Shown: piece by piece, positions 10,331 to 19,329 of the stretch
Position numbering within the stretch: position 1 is the stretch's first letter
Layout of the letters: each line of letters begins with the position of its first letter
Assembly: GCF_003326795.1 (NCBI RefSeq)
Contig: NZ_JPWI01000017.1
Coordinates: 1 to 64,000 of the forward strand
Direction: 5' to 3'
Length of the DNA: 64,000 nucleotides
DNA from: Thalassospira profundimaris
GTDB lineage: Bacteria; Pseudomonadota; Alphaproteobacteria; Rhodospirillales; Thalassospiraceae
Made by a program: the position numbers and the translations under genes
The notes under the pieces: generated by a model
What the model was told of the DNA's origin: nothing
Seen by the model: only the letters and a program-made list of their open reading frames with translations
Database searches by the model: none

Positions 10331-11701
10331 ATGACGATCAAGACCAACGCAGGAAAACGATTTTGGGTAAGAAGCGGTGTTGCCACACTGTGTGCCCTTG
10401 CCGTTGTCGCTGGCCTGAATGTCGGTTTCATGTCGCCGGCAAAGGCGGAACTCCGGATTGACATCACCCGGGGTGAACTCAAGCCGATGCCAATTGCTGT
10501 CACCCGTTTCCCGGGCGACGGTGTTGCCGAGACCGAGATCGGGCAAAACCTGACACAGGTGATTGCCGCCGACCTCGAACGTTCGGGGCTGTTTGCACCG
10601 ATCAATGAGAAGGCATTCATCCAGAGTGCTGCTTCGCTGGCGGTCAACCCGAACTTTGCCGAATGGCGCGCCATCAATGCCCAGGCATTGGTCAATGGTC
10701 GTGTTGTTACGGAACCAAACGGATTGCTTCGTGTCGAATTCCGTCTTTGGGATGTGTTGGCAGAAACCCAGATGTCAGGGGTTGCCTATCGCACACAGCC
10801 CAATAACTGGCGCCGGATTGCACACAAGATCGCCGACGAGATCTATAAGCGCATCACCGGCGAAAGCGGATATTTCGATACCAGAATTGTGTATGTGTCT
10901 GAAACAGGCCCGGCCGACAAACGTGTGAAACGTTTGGCGATCATGGATCAGGATGGTGCAAACCACCGGTTCCTGTCGGACGGTCGGTTCCTTGTGCTGA
11001 ACCCGCGCTTCTCGCCGACAGCACAGGAAGTGGTCTATATGTCGTACTTCAACGACAAGCCACGCGTTTATGTTTTGGACATTGATACCGGCGAGTTGGA
11101 ATTGCTGGGCGATTTTCCGGGGATGACCTTTGCACCCCGATTCGCGCCAGACGGGAACTCGGTTGTCATGTCGCAAGCGCTTGACGGGAACAGTGAAATT
11201 TATCAACTGGACCTGCGCACGCGCGAAAAGCACCAGCTGACGCGACATCCGGCCGTGGATACCTCGCCTTCCTACTCGCCTGACGGTTCGCGCATTGCGT
11301 TCAACTCTGATCGCAGTGGGTCACAACAAATTTACGTGATGAATGCAGATGGTGGGGGCGTACAGCGTATCAGCTTTGGTGGCGGTCTTTATGCCACCCC
11401 GGTCTGGTCGCCTCGCGGAGACCTGATTGCATTCACCAAATCACAAGGAGGTCGGTTCTATATCGGTGTCATGCGGCCAGACGGCAGTGGTGAAAGGCTG
11501 TTGGCCGAAGGGTTCCTCGTCGAGGGACCAACATGGGCTCCGAACGGAAGAGTGTTGATGTATCACCGCCAGCACCCGTCCAGGGACGGGACCAAGGATC
11601 GCTATCGTCTGTATTCGATCGATCTCACAGGTTATAACGAACGAGAGATCGTTACACCTGCGGATGGGTCGGACCCAGCATGGTCACCCTTGATTCCCTG
11701 A
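10331..11701 (+). CDS. tolB: Tol-Pal system beta-propeller protein TolB
   Basis: Periplasmic protein that shuttles between TolA and Pal. 456 residues with a signal peptide cleaved near SPAKA|EL (about residue 39), an N-terminal alpha/beta domain (about 45-170), and a six-bladed propeller with WD40-like PD40 repeats such as [27 protein letters not shown] and [13 protein letters not shown]. Length and order are normal. It starts 40 bases after tolA; the 129 bases to pal contain an AACACC/GGTGTT inverted repeat and may carry a separate pal promoter. Confidence 0.96.
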   Translation: MTIKTNAGKRFWVRSGVATLCALAVVAGLNVGFMSPAKAELRIDITRGELKPMPIAVTRFPGDGVAETEIGQNLTQVIAADLERSGLFAPINEKAFIQSAASLAVNPNFAEWRAINAQALVNGRVVTEPNGLLRVEFRLWDVLAETQMSGVAYRTQPNNWRRIAHKIADEIYKRITGESGYFDTRIVYVSETGPADKRVKRLAIMDQDGANHRFLSDGRFLVLNPRFSPTAQEVVYMSYFNDKPRVYVLDIDTGELELLGDFPGMTFAPRFAPDGNSVVMSQALDGNSEIYQLDLRTREKHQLTRHPAVDTSPSYSPDGSRIAFNSDRSGSQQIYVMNADGGGVQRISFGGGLYATPVWSPRGDLIAFTKSQGGRFYIGVMRPDGSGERLLAEGFLVEGPTWAPNGRVLMYHRQHPSRDGTKDRYRLYSIDLTGYNEREIVTPADGSDPAWSPLIP

Positions 11702-11830
11702 TATCTCAAGAGTATAGTCATCGCGAAGCACTGAATGCGATTCGCTTTAATCGCGGGCATTTTCGGTGTCGCGAGACATGGAAAACACCAACCTCGGGCG
11801 AATGCGTCCGGTGTTAAGGGGAAAACTTAA

Positions 11831-12325
11831 ATGAAACTTCGTATTCTCAGCGTTTTTGCTGCTGCCGCTCTTCTGGCTGCATGTGAAACTGCACCTGATA
11901 GCTCTGCGACCACTGGTGGCGAGGGTGTATCGACTGTAAACCAGCCGTCCACCAGCACGTCGCTGTCGGAAAGCAGCCCAGAGTGGTTCGCTGTTAACGT
12001 TGGTGACCGCGTCTTCTTTGGTTTCGATAAATACGATCTGGCCGGTGAAGCACGTCGCACCCTCGAACTGCAGGCCGCTTGGCTGAAAAAATACCCGCAG
12101 TACAAAGTTGTTGTTGAAGGTCATGCCGACGAGCGCGGCACCCGTGAATACAACCTTGCACTCGGCGAACGCCGCGCGAACTCGGTTAAAGATTACCTGA
12201 TCGCTCTGGGTATCGACCCGTCGCGCGTTGAGACCATTTCTTATGGTAAAGAGCGCCCGGTTGCTCTTGGCCATGACGAAGAAAGCTGGGCGAAAAACCG
12301 CCGCGCTGTATCGGTTATCCGTTAA
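11831..12325 (+). CDS. pal: Peptidoglycan-associated lipoprotein Pal
   Basis: Outer-membrane lipoprotein of 164 residues. Lipobox LAAC places the lipidated Cys at residue 19. After a Ser/Thr-rich linker (about 20-50) comes an OmpA-C domain that binds meso-diaminopimelate in peptidoglycan, with the typical VEGHADERGTREYNLALGE motif. AAGGGG lies upstream of the ATG. A strong terminator follows at 12358-12395, so pal closes the tol transcript and cpoB needs its own promoter or read-through. Confidence 0.97.
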   Translation: MKLRILSVFAAAALLAACETAPDSSATTGGEGVSTVNQPSTSTSLSESSPEWFAVNVGDRVFFGFDKYDLAGEARRTLELQAAWLKKYPQYKVVVEGHADERGTREYNLALGERRANSVKDYLIALGIDPSRVETISYGKERPVALGHDEESWAKNRRAVSVIR

Positions 12326-12357
12326 GCGCGTGCAGGTGAAAGCCTGACTTGAATATC

Positions 12358-12395
12358 AAGGCGCCTGTCCCATCCGGGGCAGGCGCCTTATTTTT
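12358..12395 (+). terminator. Rho-independent terminator after pal
   Basis: 14-bp stem (AAGGCGCCTGTCCC / GGGGCAGGCGCCTT, one G-U pair) with loop ATCC, followed by ATTTTT. It starts 32 bases after the pal stop. Confidence 0.92.
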
Positions 12396-12478
12396 GCCGC
12401 CTGAAAATGTTGAAAATGTCATGCTGTCCTGTTCATAGTGACGCATCGAAGACCGCATTGACGACAAAGGACCTGATA

Positions 12479-13609
12479 ATGATCCGAGTTCGACCCACGA
12501 CTGAATCGCAAATTATTGCCTGTGATCACGCCCGTTCTGTTTGGGCCAATATCACAGCTTCACGCGTAACAGGGGCCGCAACTTCGCGCAAAGGCCGCAA
12601 CTTTCTTGTCGCACTTGCCATTGGTACAGTGCTTGGCGTGACGTCACTTGGGTCTGTTCCTGTGCATGCACAGGATGCGAACATGTCCCGGCAGGTCGAA
12701 CAGCTGCGCAAGGATCTTGATCTTTTACAGCGCTATGTCTATCGCGAGGGTACCAATGGTGCAGCCGCTGCTGCGGGGAGTGCGGTAAGCGGTGCAGACG
12801 CCTCGACCCCGGCTGCGGCCCGTCAGCAGGTCCAGATTAACGAACTTCAACGCAATTCTTCCCAACTGACCGGACAGCTTGAGCAGTTCGATTTCCGCAT
12901 CCGCAAGATCGAAGAACGGCTTGAACGGCTGGTGGCTGATATTGATTTCCGCCTTGGGCAGCTTGAAGGTGGTGCTGCCGTTTCGGGTGGTGCAACTGGC
13001 GCGTCCCCGCTTGCAGCCGGGCAGGCAAATACAGCGACCCCGACCGGTAACGCGGTTTCATCGGGTGATCTTGGCGGTGGTGCCGGTACTGGCGAACCGC
13101 TTAATGATCGCGGAACCAAACTGTTTGGCGTGATCGAAAGCGAAGGTCAGCCGCCGAAAATTCCGTCAGGTGCCGCTGCAACTGCCGGTGCACAGACCCA
13201 GTCTGCTGCCCTGTCTGGTGGCACACCCGAAGAACAGTATCGCGAAGCATTCGGTCTGCTGCGCAAACAGGATTTCCCTGCCGCGGAAAAGGCACTTAGC
13301 AGCTTTGTCTCTGCACATCCGAATGATCCGCTGGCGGGCAATGCGCAATACTGGCTGGGCGAAACCTATTATGTGCGCGGGGAATTTGAAAACGCTGCCA
13401 TCGCCTTTACCGAAGGTTTCCAGACATATCCCGATAGCACCAAGGCACCGGACAATCTGCTGAAGCTTGGCATGTCGCTTGCCAATCTTGGCAAGAATGA
13501 AGATGCCTGCACTGCATTCAGTCATCTGATTGATAACTTCCCGAACGCGTCGAATGTTGTGCTTGATCGCGCCCGTCAGGAACGCAAAAATCGCGGATGC
13601 GCGCAGTAA
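12479..13609 (+). CDS. cpoB: Tol-Pal accessory protein CpoB (YbgF)
   Basis: Periplasmic coordinator of peptidoglycan synthesis and outer-membrane constriction. I chose ATG 12479 (AAAGGA ten bases upstream) over an in-frame ATG at 12407, which lies next to the pal terminator. 376 residues: an unusually long charged n-region (about 40 residues) before the hydrophobic signal core, with cleavage expected after VPVHA (about 64); an N-terminal coiled coil (about 65-175); a Gly/Ala/Thr-rich linker; and C-terminal TPR repeats (about 255-375) with NAQYWLGETYYVRGEFENA. The upstream terminator makes it transcriptionally separable from pal. Confidence 0.9.
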   Translation: MIRVRPTTESQIIACDHARSVWANITASRVTGAATSRKGRNFLVALAIGTVLGVTSLGSVPVHAQDANMSRQVEQLRKDLDLLQRYVYREGTNGAAAAAGSAVSGADASTPAAARQQVQINELQRNSSQLTGQLEQFDFRIRKIEERLERLVADIDFRLGQLEGGAAVSGGATGASPLAAGQANTATPTGNAVSSGDLGGGAGTGEPLNDRGTKLFGVIESEGQPPKIPSGAAATAGAQTQSAALSGGTPEEQYREAFGLLRKQDFPAAEKALSSFVSAHPNDPLAGNAQYWLGETYYVRGEFENAAIAFTEGFQTYPDSTKAPDNLLKLGMSLANLGKNEDACTAFSHLIDNFPNASNVVLDRARQERKNRGCAQ

Positions 13610-13630
13610 GCCGACTGTAAAAGGCATGTC

Positions 13631-15082
13631 ATGACCGACAGTGTCCCGACAAATGACAATCTTTCGGCGGCGTCCAGTGGAACTCCATTGGACGCCGTTG
13701 TCTTTGATCGCCTGATGATGAGCTTCGCTCCGTTCGAAGCTGCCCCGAAAATGGTCGTTGGTGTTTCGGGGGGCGCGGACAGCATGGCGCTTGCCCTTTT
13801 GGCGCATCAATGGTGTCAGGCGCGTGGCGGTTCGGTCGTTGCGCTCACGGTTGATCACGGGCTGCGATCCGGTTCTGCTGCCGAAGCCCGATGGGTCGGT
13901 GATCAGCTTTCCAGATACGGGATCGAGCATGTCATCCTGCGCTGGGAGGGGACAAAACCCGCCAGTGCGGTGCAGGAACGCGCCCGCCAGGCACGCTATG
14001 ATCTGATTGATCAGTTCATGGCTGATCGCGGCATCTTCCATCTGCTGGTTGCCCATCATGGCGGTGATCAGGCCGAAACCATTGCCATGCGGGATGCCCG
14101 GGGGACCGGGACTATGGGGCAGGCGGGCATGTCTGCCCGGCGTTTCCTGCGCAACGGGCGTGTCTTGCGTCCGTTGCTGTCGGTTCCGAAAACCGATTTG
14201 ATCGCAACGCTTCGGCAATCGGGTCAGGAATGGGTGGAAGACCCGTCAAACTGCAACGAAAAATTCGAACGCGTGCGGGTTCGCAACGAGCTGCAAACAC
14301 AAGGTGCGGGTTTGGTATCTTTTGATGATGCTTCGGAGCGCATCAGGTTTGAAGCCGCTATCGGCCGATTGCTGGCACAGGCGGTCACGTTGCATGGCAA
14401 CGGTGTGGTGCAATGCGCCCGCGATCTGTTGACCGACACCCAAATTCCGGAATCTGTGCGGGTCTATGCGCTGGGGCAGGTGGTGCGCACCGTTGGCGGG
14501 GCCGCCTATATGCCGGCCATTGACGGCTTGGCTGCTGCACTTGCCAGATTGGCATCAGCCCCGTCTGCGCGTGTCAGTCTTGGGGGCTGCGTCTTGCATG
14601 GTCGCAAAGGCAAGATTTGCGTTTATCGGGAACTTGGTCGCATGGACCGGGAGCCGCTTCGTGTTGCAAGGGACATTGTTGGTCGGGACAGTTATATAAG
14701 GTGGGATAACCGGTTCGAATTGGTCTTTGATCGGCAGACATTAACGCCACAGGATCACATGTGGATTGCGCCTTTGGATCGTTGTGATGTGTGTCACACG
14801 AAAGCATTTCGGGCTGCATTACGCGAAATTGTACCATTTATTGGTGATTTGCCACGCGCAGCCCTTGCATCAATGCCTGCACTCTACGATAAAGAAGGCT
14901 TGCGATCCGTTGGCGGGCTTGAGGTTTCGGAGCTTTCCGACGTATTATCCGCCGCCGACTGCGAATGGCCCCCGGGCAGGGGGAAATTTTCATTTGGCGG
15001 GCGATGGCGGTTTGCACCACCGGTACCTTTGTGGGAAAGTGGTTTCAAATCGTCGCCGAAACCCGGCAACCTACTTGCGTAA
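13631..15082 (+). CDS. tilS: tRNA(Ile)-lysidine synthetase TilS
   Basis: ATP-dependent ligase that converts C34 of the CAU-anticodon tRNA-Ile to lysidine, so that it reads AUA. 483 residues. The PP-loop motif VSGGADSMALALL (about 44-56) and the second motif AHHGGDQAET are clear; the usual DDQAET is GDQAET here. The C-terminal third is weakly conserved, as is usual for alphaproteobacterial TilS. Start 13631 follows cpoB by 21 bases, with AAAAGG upstream. Confidence 0.93.
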   Translation: MTDSVPTNDNLSAASSGTPLDAVVFDRLMMSFAPFEAAPKMVVGVSGGADSMALALLAHQWCQARGGSVVALTVDHGLRSGSAAEARWVGDQLSRYGIEHVILRWEGTKPASAVQERARQARYDLIDQFMADRGIFHLLVAHHGGDQAETIAMRDARGTGTMGQAGMSARRFLRNGRVLRPLLSVPKTDLIATLRQSGQEWVEDPSNCNEKFERVRVRNELQTQGAGLVSFDDASERIRFEAAIGRLLAQAVTLHGNGVVQCARDLLTDTQIPESVRVYALGQVVRTVGGAAYMPAIDGLAAALARLASAPSARVSLGGCVLHGRKGKICVYRELGRMDREPLRVARDIVGRDSYIRWDNRFELVFDRQTLTPQDHMWIAPLDRCDVCHTKAFRAALREIVPFIGDLPRAALASMPALYDKEGLRSVGGLEVSELSDVLSAADCEWPPGRGKFSFGGRWRFAPPVPLWESGFKSSPKPGNLLA

Positions 15083-15166
15083 GCAGGGCTTGTGACTATC
15101 TGATGTTCAAGCCTTGCGCAGGAAGTTTTGCGTCACGGCACACATAATTGCGACCAGTAGCTTGGA

Positions 15167-17110
15167 ATGAATATGGGAAAAAATCTCGCACTGTGGGTTA
15201 TCATTGCCATCCTTTTGGTGGCCTTGTTTAACCTGTTTCAGTCGCCCTCCGGACGGTCCGGCCAGTCGTCGCTGGCGTTCTCGGACTTCCTTGCCGAAGT
15301 TGATAGCGGCCAGATTTCGGAAGTCACCATCCAGGGCAATACTCTGATTGCAGAAACGCGCGACGGTCGCTCTGTTAATGTTTACACCCCGAATTACCCG
15401 AACCTTGTCGAAAAACTGAATGACAAGGGTGTGCGCATCATTGCACAGCCGGAAGAAAGCCTTTCGCCGCTCATGAGCGCGCTGATCAGCTGGTTCCCGA
15501 TGCTGCTGATTATCGGTGTGTGGATTTTCTTCATGCGGCAGATGCAGGGCGGCGGCGGCAAAGCCATGGGCTTTGGCAAATCCAAGGCCAAAATGCTGAC
15601 CGAAAAATCCGGTCGCGTGACCTTTGATGATGTCGCAGGCATCGAGGAAGCCAAGGGCGAGCTTGAAGAAGTCGTCGACTTCCTGCGCGATCCCCAGAAA
15701 TTCCAGCGCCTTGGCGGTAAAATCCCCAAAGGTATGCTGCTTGTTGGTCCTCCGGGTACTGGTAAGACGCTTCTGGCACGTGCGATTGCAGGCGAGGCAA
15801 ACGTTCCGTTCTTCACCATTTCGGGTTCGGACTTTGTTGAAATGTTTGTTGGTGTCGGTGCATCGCGTGTGCGCGACATGTTCGAACAGGGCAAGAAAAA
15901 CGCTCCTTGCATCATCTTCATCGATGAAATCGACGCTGTTGGTCGCCATCGTGGTGCCGGTCTTGGCGGCGGTAACGATGAACGCGAACAGACACTTAAC
16001 CAGCTCCTCGTCGAGATGGATGGTTTCGAAGCCAACGAAGGCGTGATCCTTGTGGCTGCGACCAACCGCCCGGACGTTCTGGACCCCGCATTGCTGCGTC
16101 CGGGCCGTTTTGACCGTCAGATTGTTGTTCCGAACCCTGATCTTGAAGGCCGTGAACACATTCTTGGTGTCCATGCCCGCAAGGTGCCGCTGGGGCCGGA
16201 TGTTGATCTGCGTACGGTCGCACGTGGTACGCCGGGCTTCTCGGGTGCTGATCTGGCAAACCTTGTCAACGAAGCAGCTCTTCTTGCAGCCCGTCTTGGC
16301 AAGCGTGTCGTTACCATGGCCGATTTCGAAAACGCCAAGGACAAGGTCATGATGGGCGCGGAACGTCGTTCCATGATCATGACCGATGACGAGAAAAAGC
16401 TGACGGCCTATCACGAAGGTGGTCACGCGCTGGTTGCTATTCACACCCCGGCATCTGATCCGATCCACAAGGCGACCATCATTCCGCGCGGTCGTGCGCT
16501 GGGTATGGTGATGCGTCTGCCGGAACGTGATCAGGTTTCCAAATCCTATGAACAGCTGATCTCCGATCTTGCAGTTGCAATGGGTGGTCGTGTTGCCGAG
16601 GAAATCATCTTTGGCAAGGACAAGGTCACCACGGGTGCATCCTCGGACATCAATATGGTGACCCAGTATGCCCGCAAGATGGTCACGGAATGGGGCTTCT
16701 CGGACAAACTTGGCAATGTCAAATACGTTGATAATCAGGAAGAAGTGTTCCTTGGTCACAGCGTGGCACAGCACAAGAATGTTTCCGAGAAGACTGCACA
16801 GCTGATCGATGAGGAAGTGCGTCGTTATTCTGACGAGGCCTATACTTTCGCCAAGCGTGTTCTGACCGAACATCTTGATGATCTGCATATTCTGGCCAAG
16901 GGGCTTCTGGAATATGAAACCCTTTCGGGTGATGAAATCAACGCGCTGCTGCGCGGCGAGGAACTCAACCGTTCGGGCCATTCGACTGGCGGTGGCAAGG
17001 ATGCCGGTGGTGGACGCCGTTCCACCGTGCCGAGCACCGGTGGTGCCCGCAAGGATAACCCTGGTGAAGGTGGCGGAGATCTTTCTCCCGAACCGCAACC
17101 GGGAAGCTAA
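15167..17110 (+). CDS. ftsH: ATP-dependent zinc metalloprotease FtsH
   Basis: Membrane-anchored AAA+ protease of 647 residues that degrades misassembled membrane proteins and regulatory substrates. TM1 at about 7-25, small periplasmic domain, TM2 at about 103-123. Walker A GPPGTGKT at 194-201, Walker B FIDE with D253/E254, second-region-of-homology arginines in RPGRFDRQ, and zinc site HEGGH at 416-420. The tail is Gly/Ser-rich. A second in-frame ATG at 15173 fits the weak GGA motif equally well. folP follows after 12 bases. Confidence 0.97.
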   Translation: MNMGKNLALWVIIAILLVALFNLFQSPSGRSGQSSLAFSDFLAEVDSGQISEVTIQGNTLIAETRDGRSVNVYTPNYPNLVEKLNDKGVRIIAQPEESLSPLMSALISWFPMLLIIGVWIFFMRQMQGGGGKAMGFGKSKAKMLTEKSGRVTFDDVAGIEEAKGELEEVVDFLRDPQKFQRLGGKIPKGMLLVGPPGTGKTLLARAIAGEANVPFFTISGSDFVEMFVGVGASRVRDMFEQGKKNAPCIIFIDEIDAVGRHRGAGLGGGNDEREQTLNQLLVEMDGFEANEGVILVAATNRPDVLDPALLRPGRFDRQIVVPNPDLEGREHILGVHARKVPLGPDVDLRTVARGTPGFSGADLANLVNEAALLAARLGKRVVTMADFENAKDKVMMGAERRSMIMTDDEKKLTAYHEGGHALVAIHTPASDPIHKATIIPRGRALGMVMRLPERDQVSKSYEQLISDLAVAMGGRVAEEIIFGKDKVTTGASSDINMVTQYARKMVTEWGFSDKLGNVKYVDNQEEVFLGHSVAQHKNVSEKTAQLIDEEVRRYSDEAYTFAKRVLTEHLDDLHILAKGLLEYETLSGDEINALLRGEELNRSGHSTGGGKDAGGGRRSTVPSTGGARKDNPGEGGGDLSPEPQPGS

Positions 17111-17122
17111 CGAAAGAGACTG

Positions 17123-18238
17123 ATGGACGAGATCAAAAGATCGGTCCTGCGAAGCCCCGCCGATGTGCGGGGCTTTGCTGATTTTGATGGACCGCTTTAC
17201 TACGCACCCACGGGTTTCATTGATCATGCCGATGATCCCAATACGCTGCCGCTTGCGGGATCACGGCGCGGGTTTTCCGCCCTTGAAATCATTCGTCGTC
17301 GCGAAGGTGGTGGTGCTGAAAGCATGATCCTGCCGCTTCTGGCCCTCGAAGGCTGGGTTCAGAACAGCGGGCGCGTGGATGAAATCAACAATGTCCTTGA
17401 CCGGCTGATGGCCAAGCGTCCGGAATATGCCGGGCTTGATATGGCTTCCTGTCACGTCATGGGCATCATCAATGTCACGCCCGACAGTTTTTCCGATGGC
17501 GGGGACTACAACACGACTGCTGACGCGGTTGCTCGTGGCCGCAAGATGGTCGAGATGGGGGCATCCATTCTTGATGTCGGGGGCGAATCGACCCGGCCGG
17601 GTGCGGATGAAGTCTCTGAACAAGAAGAAATCAACCGCGTTGTACCGGTCATCCGTGACCTGGCTGCCGACGGTCATGTGATTTCAATTGATACTCGCCA
17701 TGCTTCGGTAATGGAGGCCGCGATTGAGGCCGGTGCTGCGATCATTAATGACGTTACCGGACTTGAGGGTGATGAACGCGCGATGGAAGTTGCGGCTGCA
17801 TCGGGCAAGCCGGTCATGCTGATGCACATGCAGGGTGAACCGGGCACGATGCAGGCAGATCCGCAATATGATTGCGCTGTTCTCGATGTTTATGACTATT
17901 TGCTTGATCGCATCGAAAGCTGCGAACGGGCAGGGATTTCACGTGATCGCATTTGCATCGATCCGGGCATCGGATTTGGCAAGACGCTGTCGCACAATCT
18001 GGAACTTCTGTCGCGGTTGGCGATTTTCCACGGCTTGGGATGTCCGATCCTTCTTGGAACGTCGCGTAAATCCTTTATCGGCAAAATCGATCCCAAGGCA
18101 GAACCCAAACAGCGTTTGGGTGGTTCGATTGCATCGGCGGTTAATGGATGGCGTCACGGGGTTCAGATGATCCGCGTGCATGACGTTCAGGAAACCGTAC
18201 AGGCGCTTTCCGTGGCCAGTTCCACCTCAATCGTATAG
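17123..18238 (+). CDS. folP: Dihydropteroate synthase with N-terminal extension
   Basis: Condenses p-aminobenzoate with 6-hydroxymethyl-dihydropterin diphosphate in folate synthesis; sulfonamide target. 371 residues, about 100 longer than E. coli FolP. The TIM-barrel core starts near residue 110 with MGIINVTPDSFSDGG and continues with GGESTRPGA and the pterin-binding DPGIGFGKT. The extra N-terminal ~100 residues contain no motif I know; similar extensions occur in related alphaproteobacteria. In this group glmM normally follows folP, but here a two-component module lies between them. A strong terminator follows. Confidence 0.94.
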   Translation: MDEIKRSVLRSPADVRGFADFDGPLYYAPTGFIDHADDPNTLPLAGSRRGFSALEIIRRREGGGAESMILPLLALEGWVQNSGRVDEINNVLDRLMAKRPEYAGLDMASCHVMGIINVTPDSFSDGGDYNTTADAVARGRKMVEMGASILDVGGESTRPGADEVSEQEEINRVVPVIRDLAADGHVISIDTRHASVMEAAIEAGAAIINDVTGLEGDERAMEVAAASGKPVMLMHMQGEPGTMQADPQYDCAVLDVYDYLLDRIESCERAGISRDRICIDPGIGFGKTLSHNLELLSRLAIFHGLGCPILLGTSRKSFIGKIDPKAEPKQRLGGSIASAVNGWRHGVQMIRVHDVQETVQALSVASSTSIV

Positions 18239-18296
18239 CAAGACAGGTCGATATATCACTGGCTGTATAGCTTGTGATTTTTGACGGTTTGATTAA

Positions 18297-18360
18297 AAGC
18301 AAGATCAGTCAGGTTGTTGAAGAAAGATATTCTCAACCTGAGTTGGTCTTGCTTTTTTTT
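18297..18360 (+). terminator. Rho-independent terminator after folP
   Basis: Long interrupted stem: AAGCAAGA with TCTTGCTT outside, and TCAGGTTG with CAACCTGA inside. It ends in eight T residues, 59 bases after the folP stop. Confidence 0.9.
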
Positions 18361-18448
18361 GTCGGGATTCTGGCATTTTCTGACCTTTGAAGGTTGGGGC
18401 TTGCACATTGGGACGCATCGTCACATACCAAACAGTGAATGAATAAAA

Positions 18449-18464
18449 GTGACTCAAAAGTCAC
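18449..18464. promoter_or_regulatory. Inverted repeat upstream of the response regulator gene
   Basis: Perfect 6-bp arms GTGACT-CAAA-AGTCAC, 41 bases before the preferred ATG at 18505. The position suits an operator, possibly for autoregulation. It would be inside the coding region if the ATG at 18439 were used. Confidence 0.45.
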
Positions 18465-18504
18465 AACTGTTGGTTGGCGCAAAAGTAAATGCGAAGGTCT
18501 TTGT

Positions 18505-19293
18505 ATGAACGGATTTGAGGGTCTGGCGCAGTCCGTATTCGACGGTGCCACTTCCGGCCGGGATGCTATGAAACACTGTGTGTTCGTCGTGGAAGACAAC
18601 ACAGACCTGAACAAGGATCTGTGCGAATATCTTGATATGTGCGGTTTCGATGTCGTCGGATGCGAAACCGGTGCGGCATTTTATCGTGCGCTCAAAACCG
18701 GAAAACCGGATGCGGTCATTCTTGATATCATGCTTCCGGATGCGGACGGTTATGAACTGGCGCAACATGTCCGCAAGAATATTGATTGCGGGATCATGAT
18801 GCTGACGTCGCTTTCGGGCATGGATAATCATCTGACCGGCTACAAGTCCGGTGCGGATGTCTATCTGACCAAGGACAGCCCGCTTTCGGTCATTGAAGCC
18901 GCCCTGAAACCGCTGATGCGCCGCACGACACGCAGTGACATGGACACAGGCCAGGAACAGGTTGTGCCTGATGATGGCTGGGTGCTGGATCTGCTGAACT
19001 GGACCCTGCGTAATCCAAACGGGAACGAGGCGAGCCTTACTGCAACGGAACGCACGATCATCAGATTGCTGATCGAAGCCAATGGTGCCTGGCTGACCCG
19101 CCCGGAAATCGTTATGGAACTTGGCAAGGCCGATACCGCAGAAAACTGTCGCAACCTCGATACGGCCATCCGCCGTGTTCGCCAGAAAATCCTTAAGGAA
19201 ATTGGTGAAGAACTGCCGGTTCGAACGGCCTATGGTCGTGGTTATGCCTTTACTTCGACTGGGGTTGTTCTGGGCGCTGCCGACGCATCATAA
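18505..19293 (+). CDS. OmpR-family response regulator
   Basis: Two-component DNA-binding regulator. I prefer ATG 18505 because GAAGG lies seven bases upstream and the preceding 66 bases contain a palindrome; 18439 and 18568 are in-frame alternatives. 262 residues from this start. The receiver domain begins near KHCVFVVEDN (acidic pair ED), has its phospho-acceptor Asp in VILDIMLPDADG, the conserved Thr in MMLTS and Lys in LTKD. The C-terminal winged helix contains SLTATERTIIRLLIEANGAW and ends in RTAYGRGYAF. It is convergent with two histidine kinases whose genes end 36 bases away, so the three probably form one system although not one operon. Targets unknown. Confidence 0.88.
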   Translation: MNGFEGLAQSVFDGATSGRDAMKHCVFVVEDNTDLNKDLCEYLDMCGFDVVGCETGAAFYRALKTGKPDAVILDIMLPDADGYELAQHVRKNIDCGIMMLTSLSGMDNHLTGYKSGADVYLTKDSPLSVIEAALKPLMRRTTRSDMDTGQEQVVPDDGWVLDLLNWTLRNPNGNEASLTATERTIIRLLIEANGAWLTRPEIVMELGKADTAENCRNLDTAIRRVRQKILKEIGEELPVRTAYGRGYAFTSTGVVLGAADAS

Positions 19294-19329
19294 CGCGGCG
19301 TTACGATCCGTTTTCCTGTCGATCTTCTT

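Noticed and set aside
15107-17227. 706-codon minus-strand frame across ftsH
   Set aside because: Antisense shadow of ftsH caused by codon bias; the translation has no domain and the plus strand carries all FtsH motifs.
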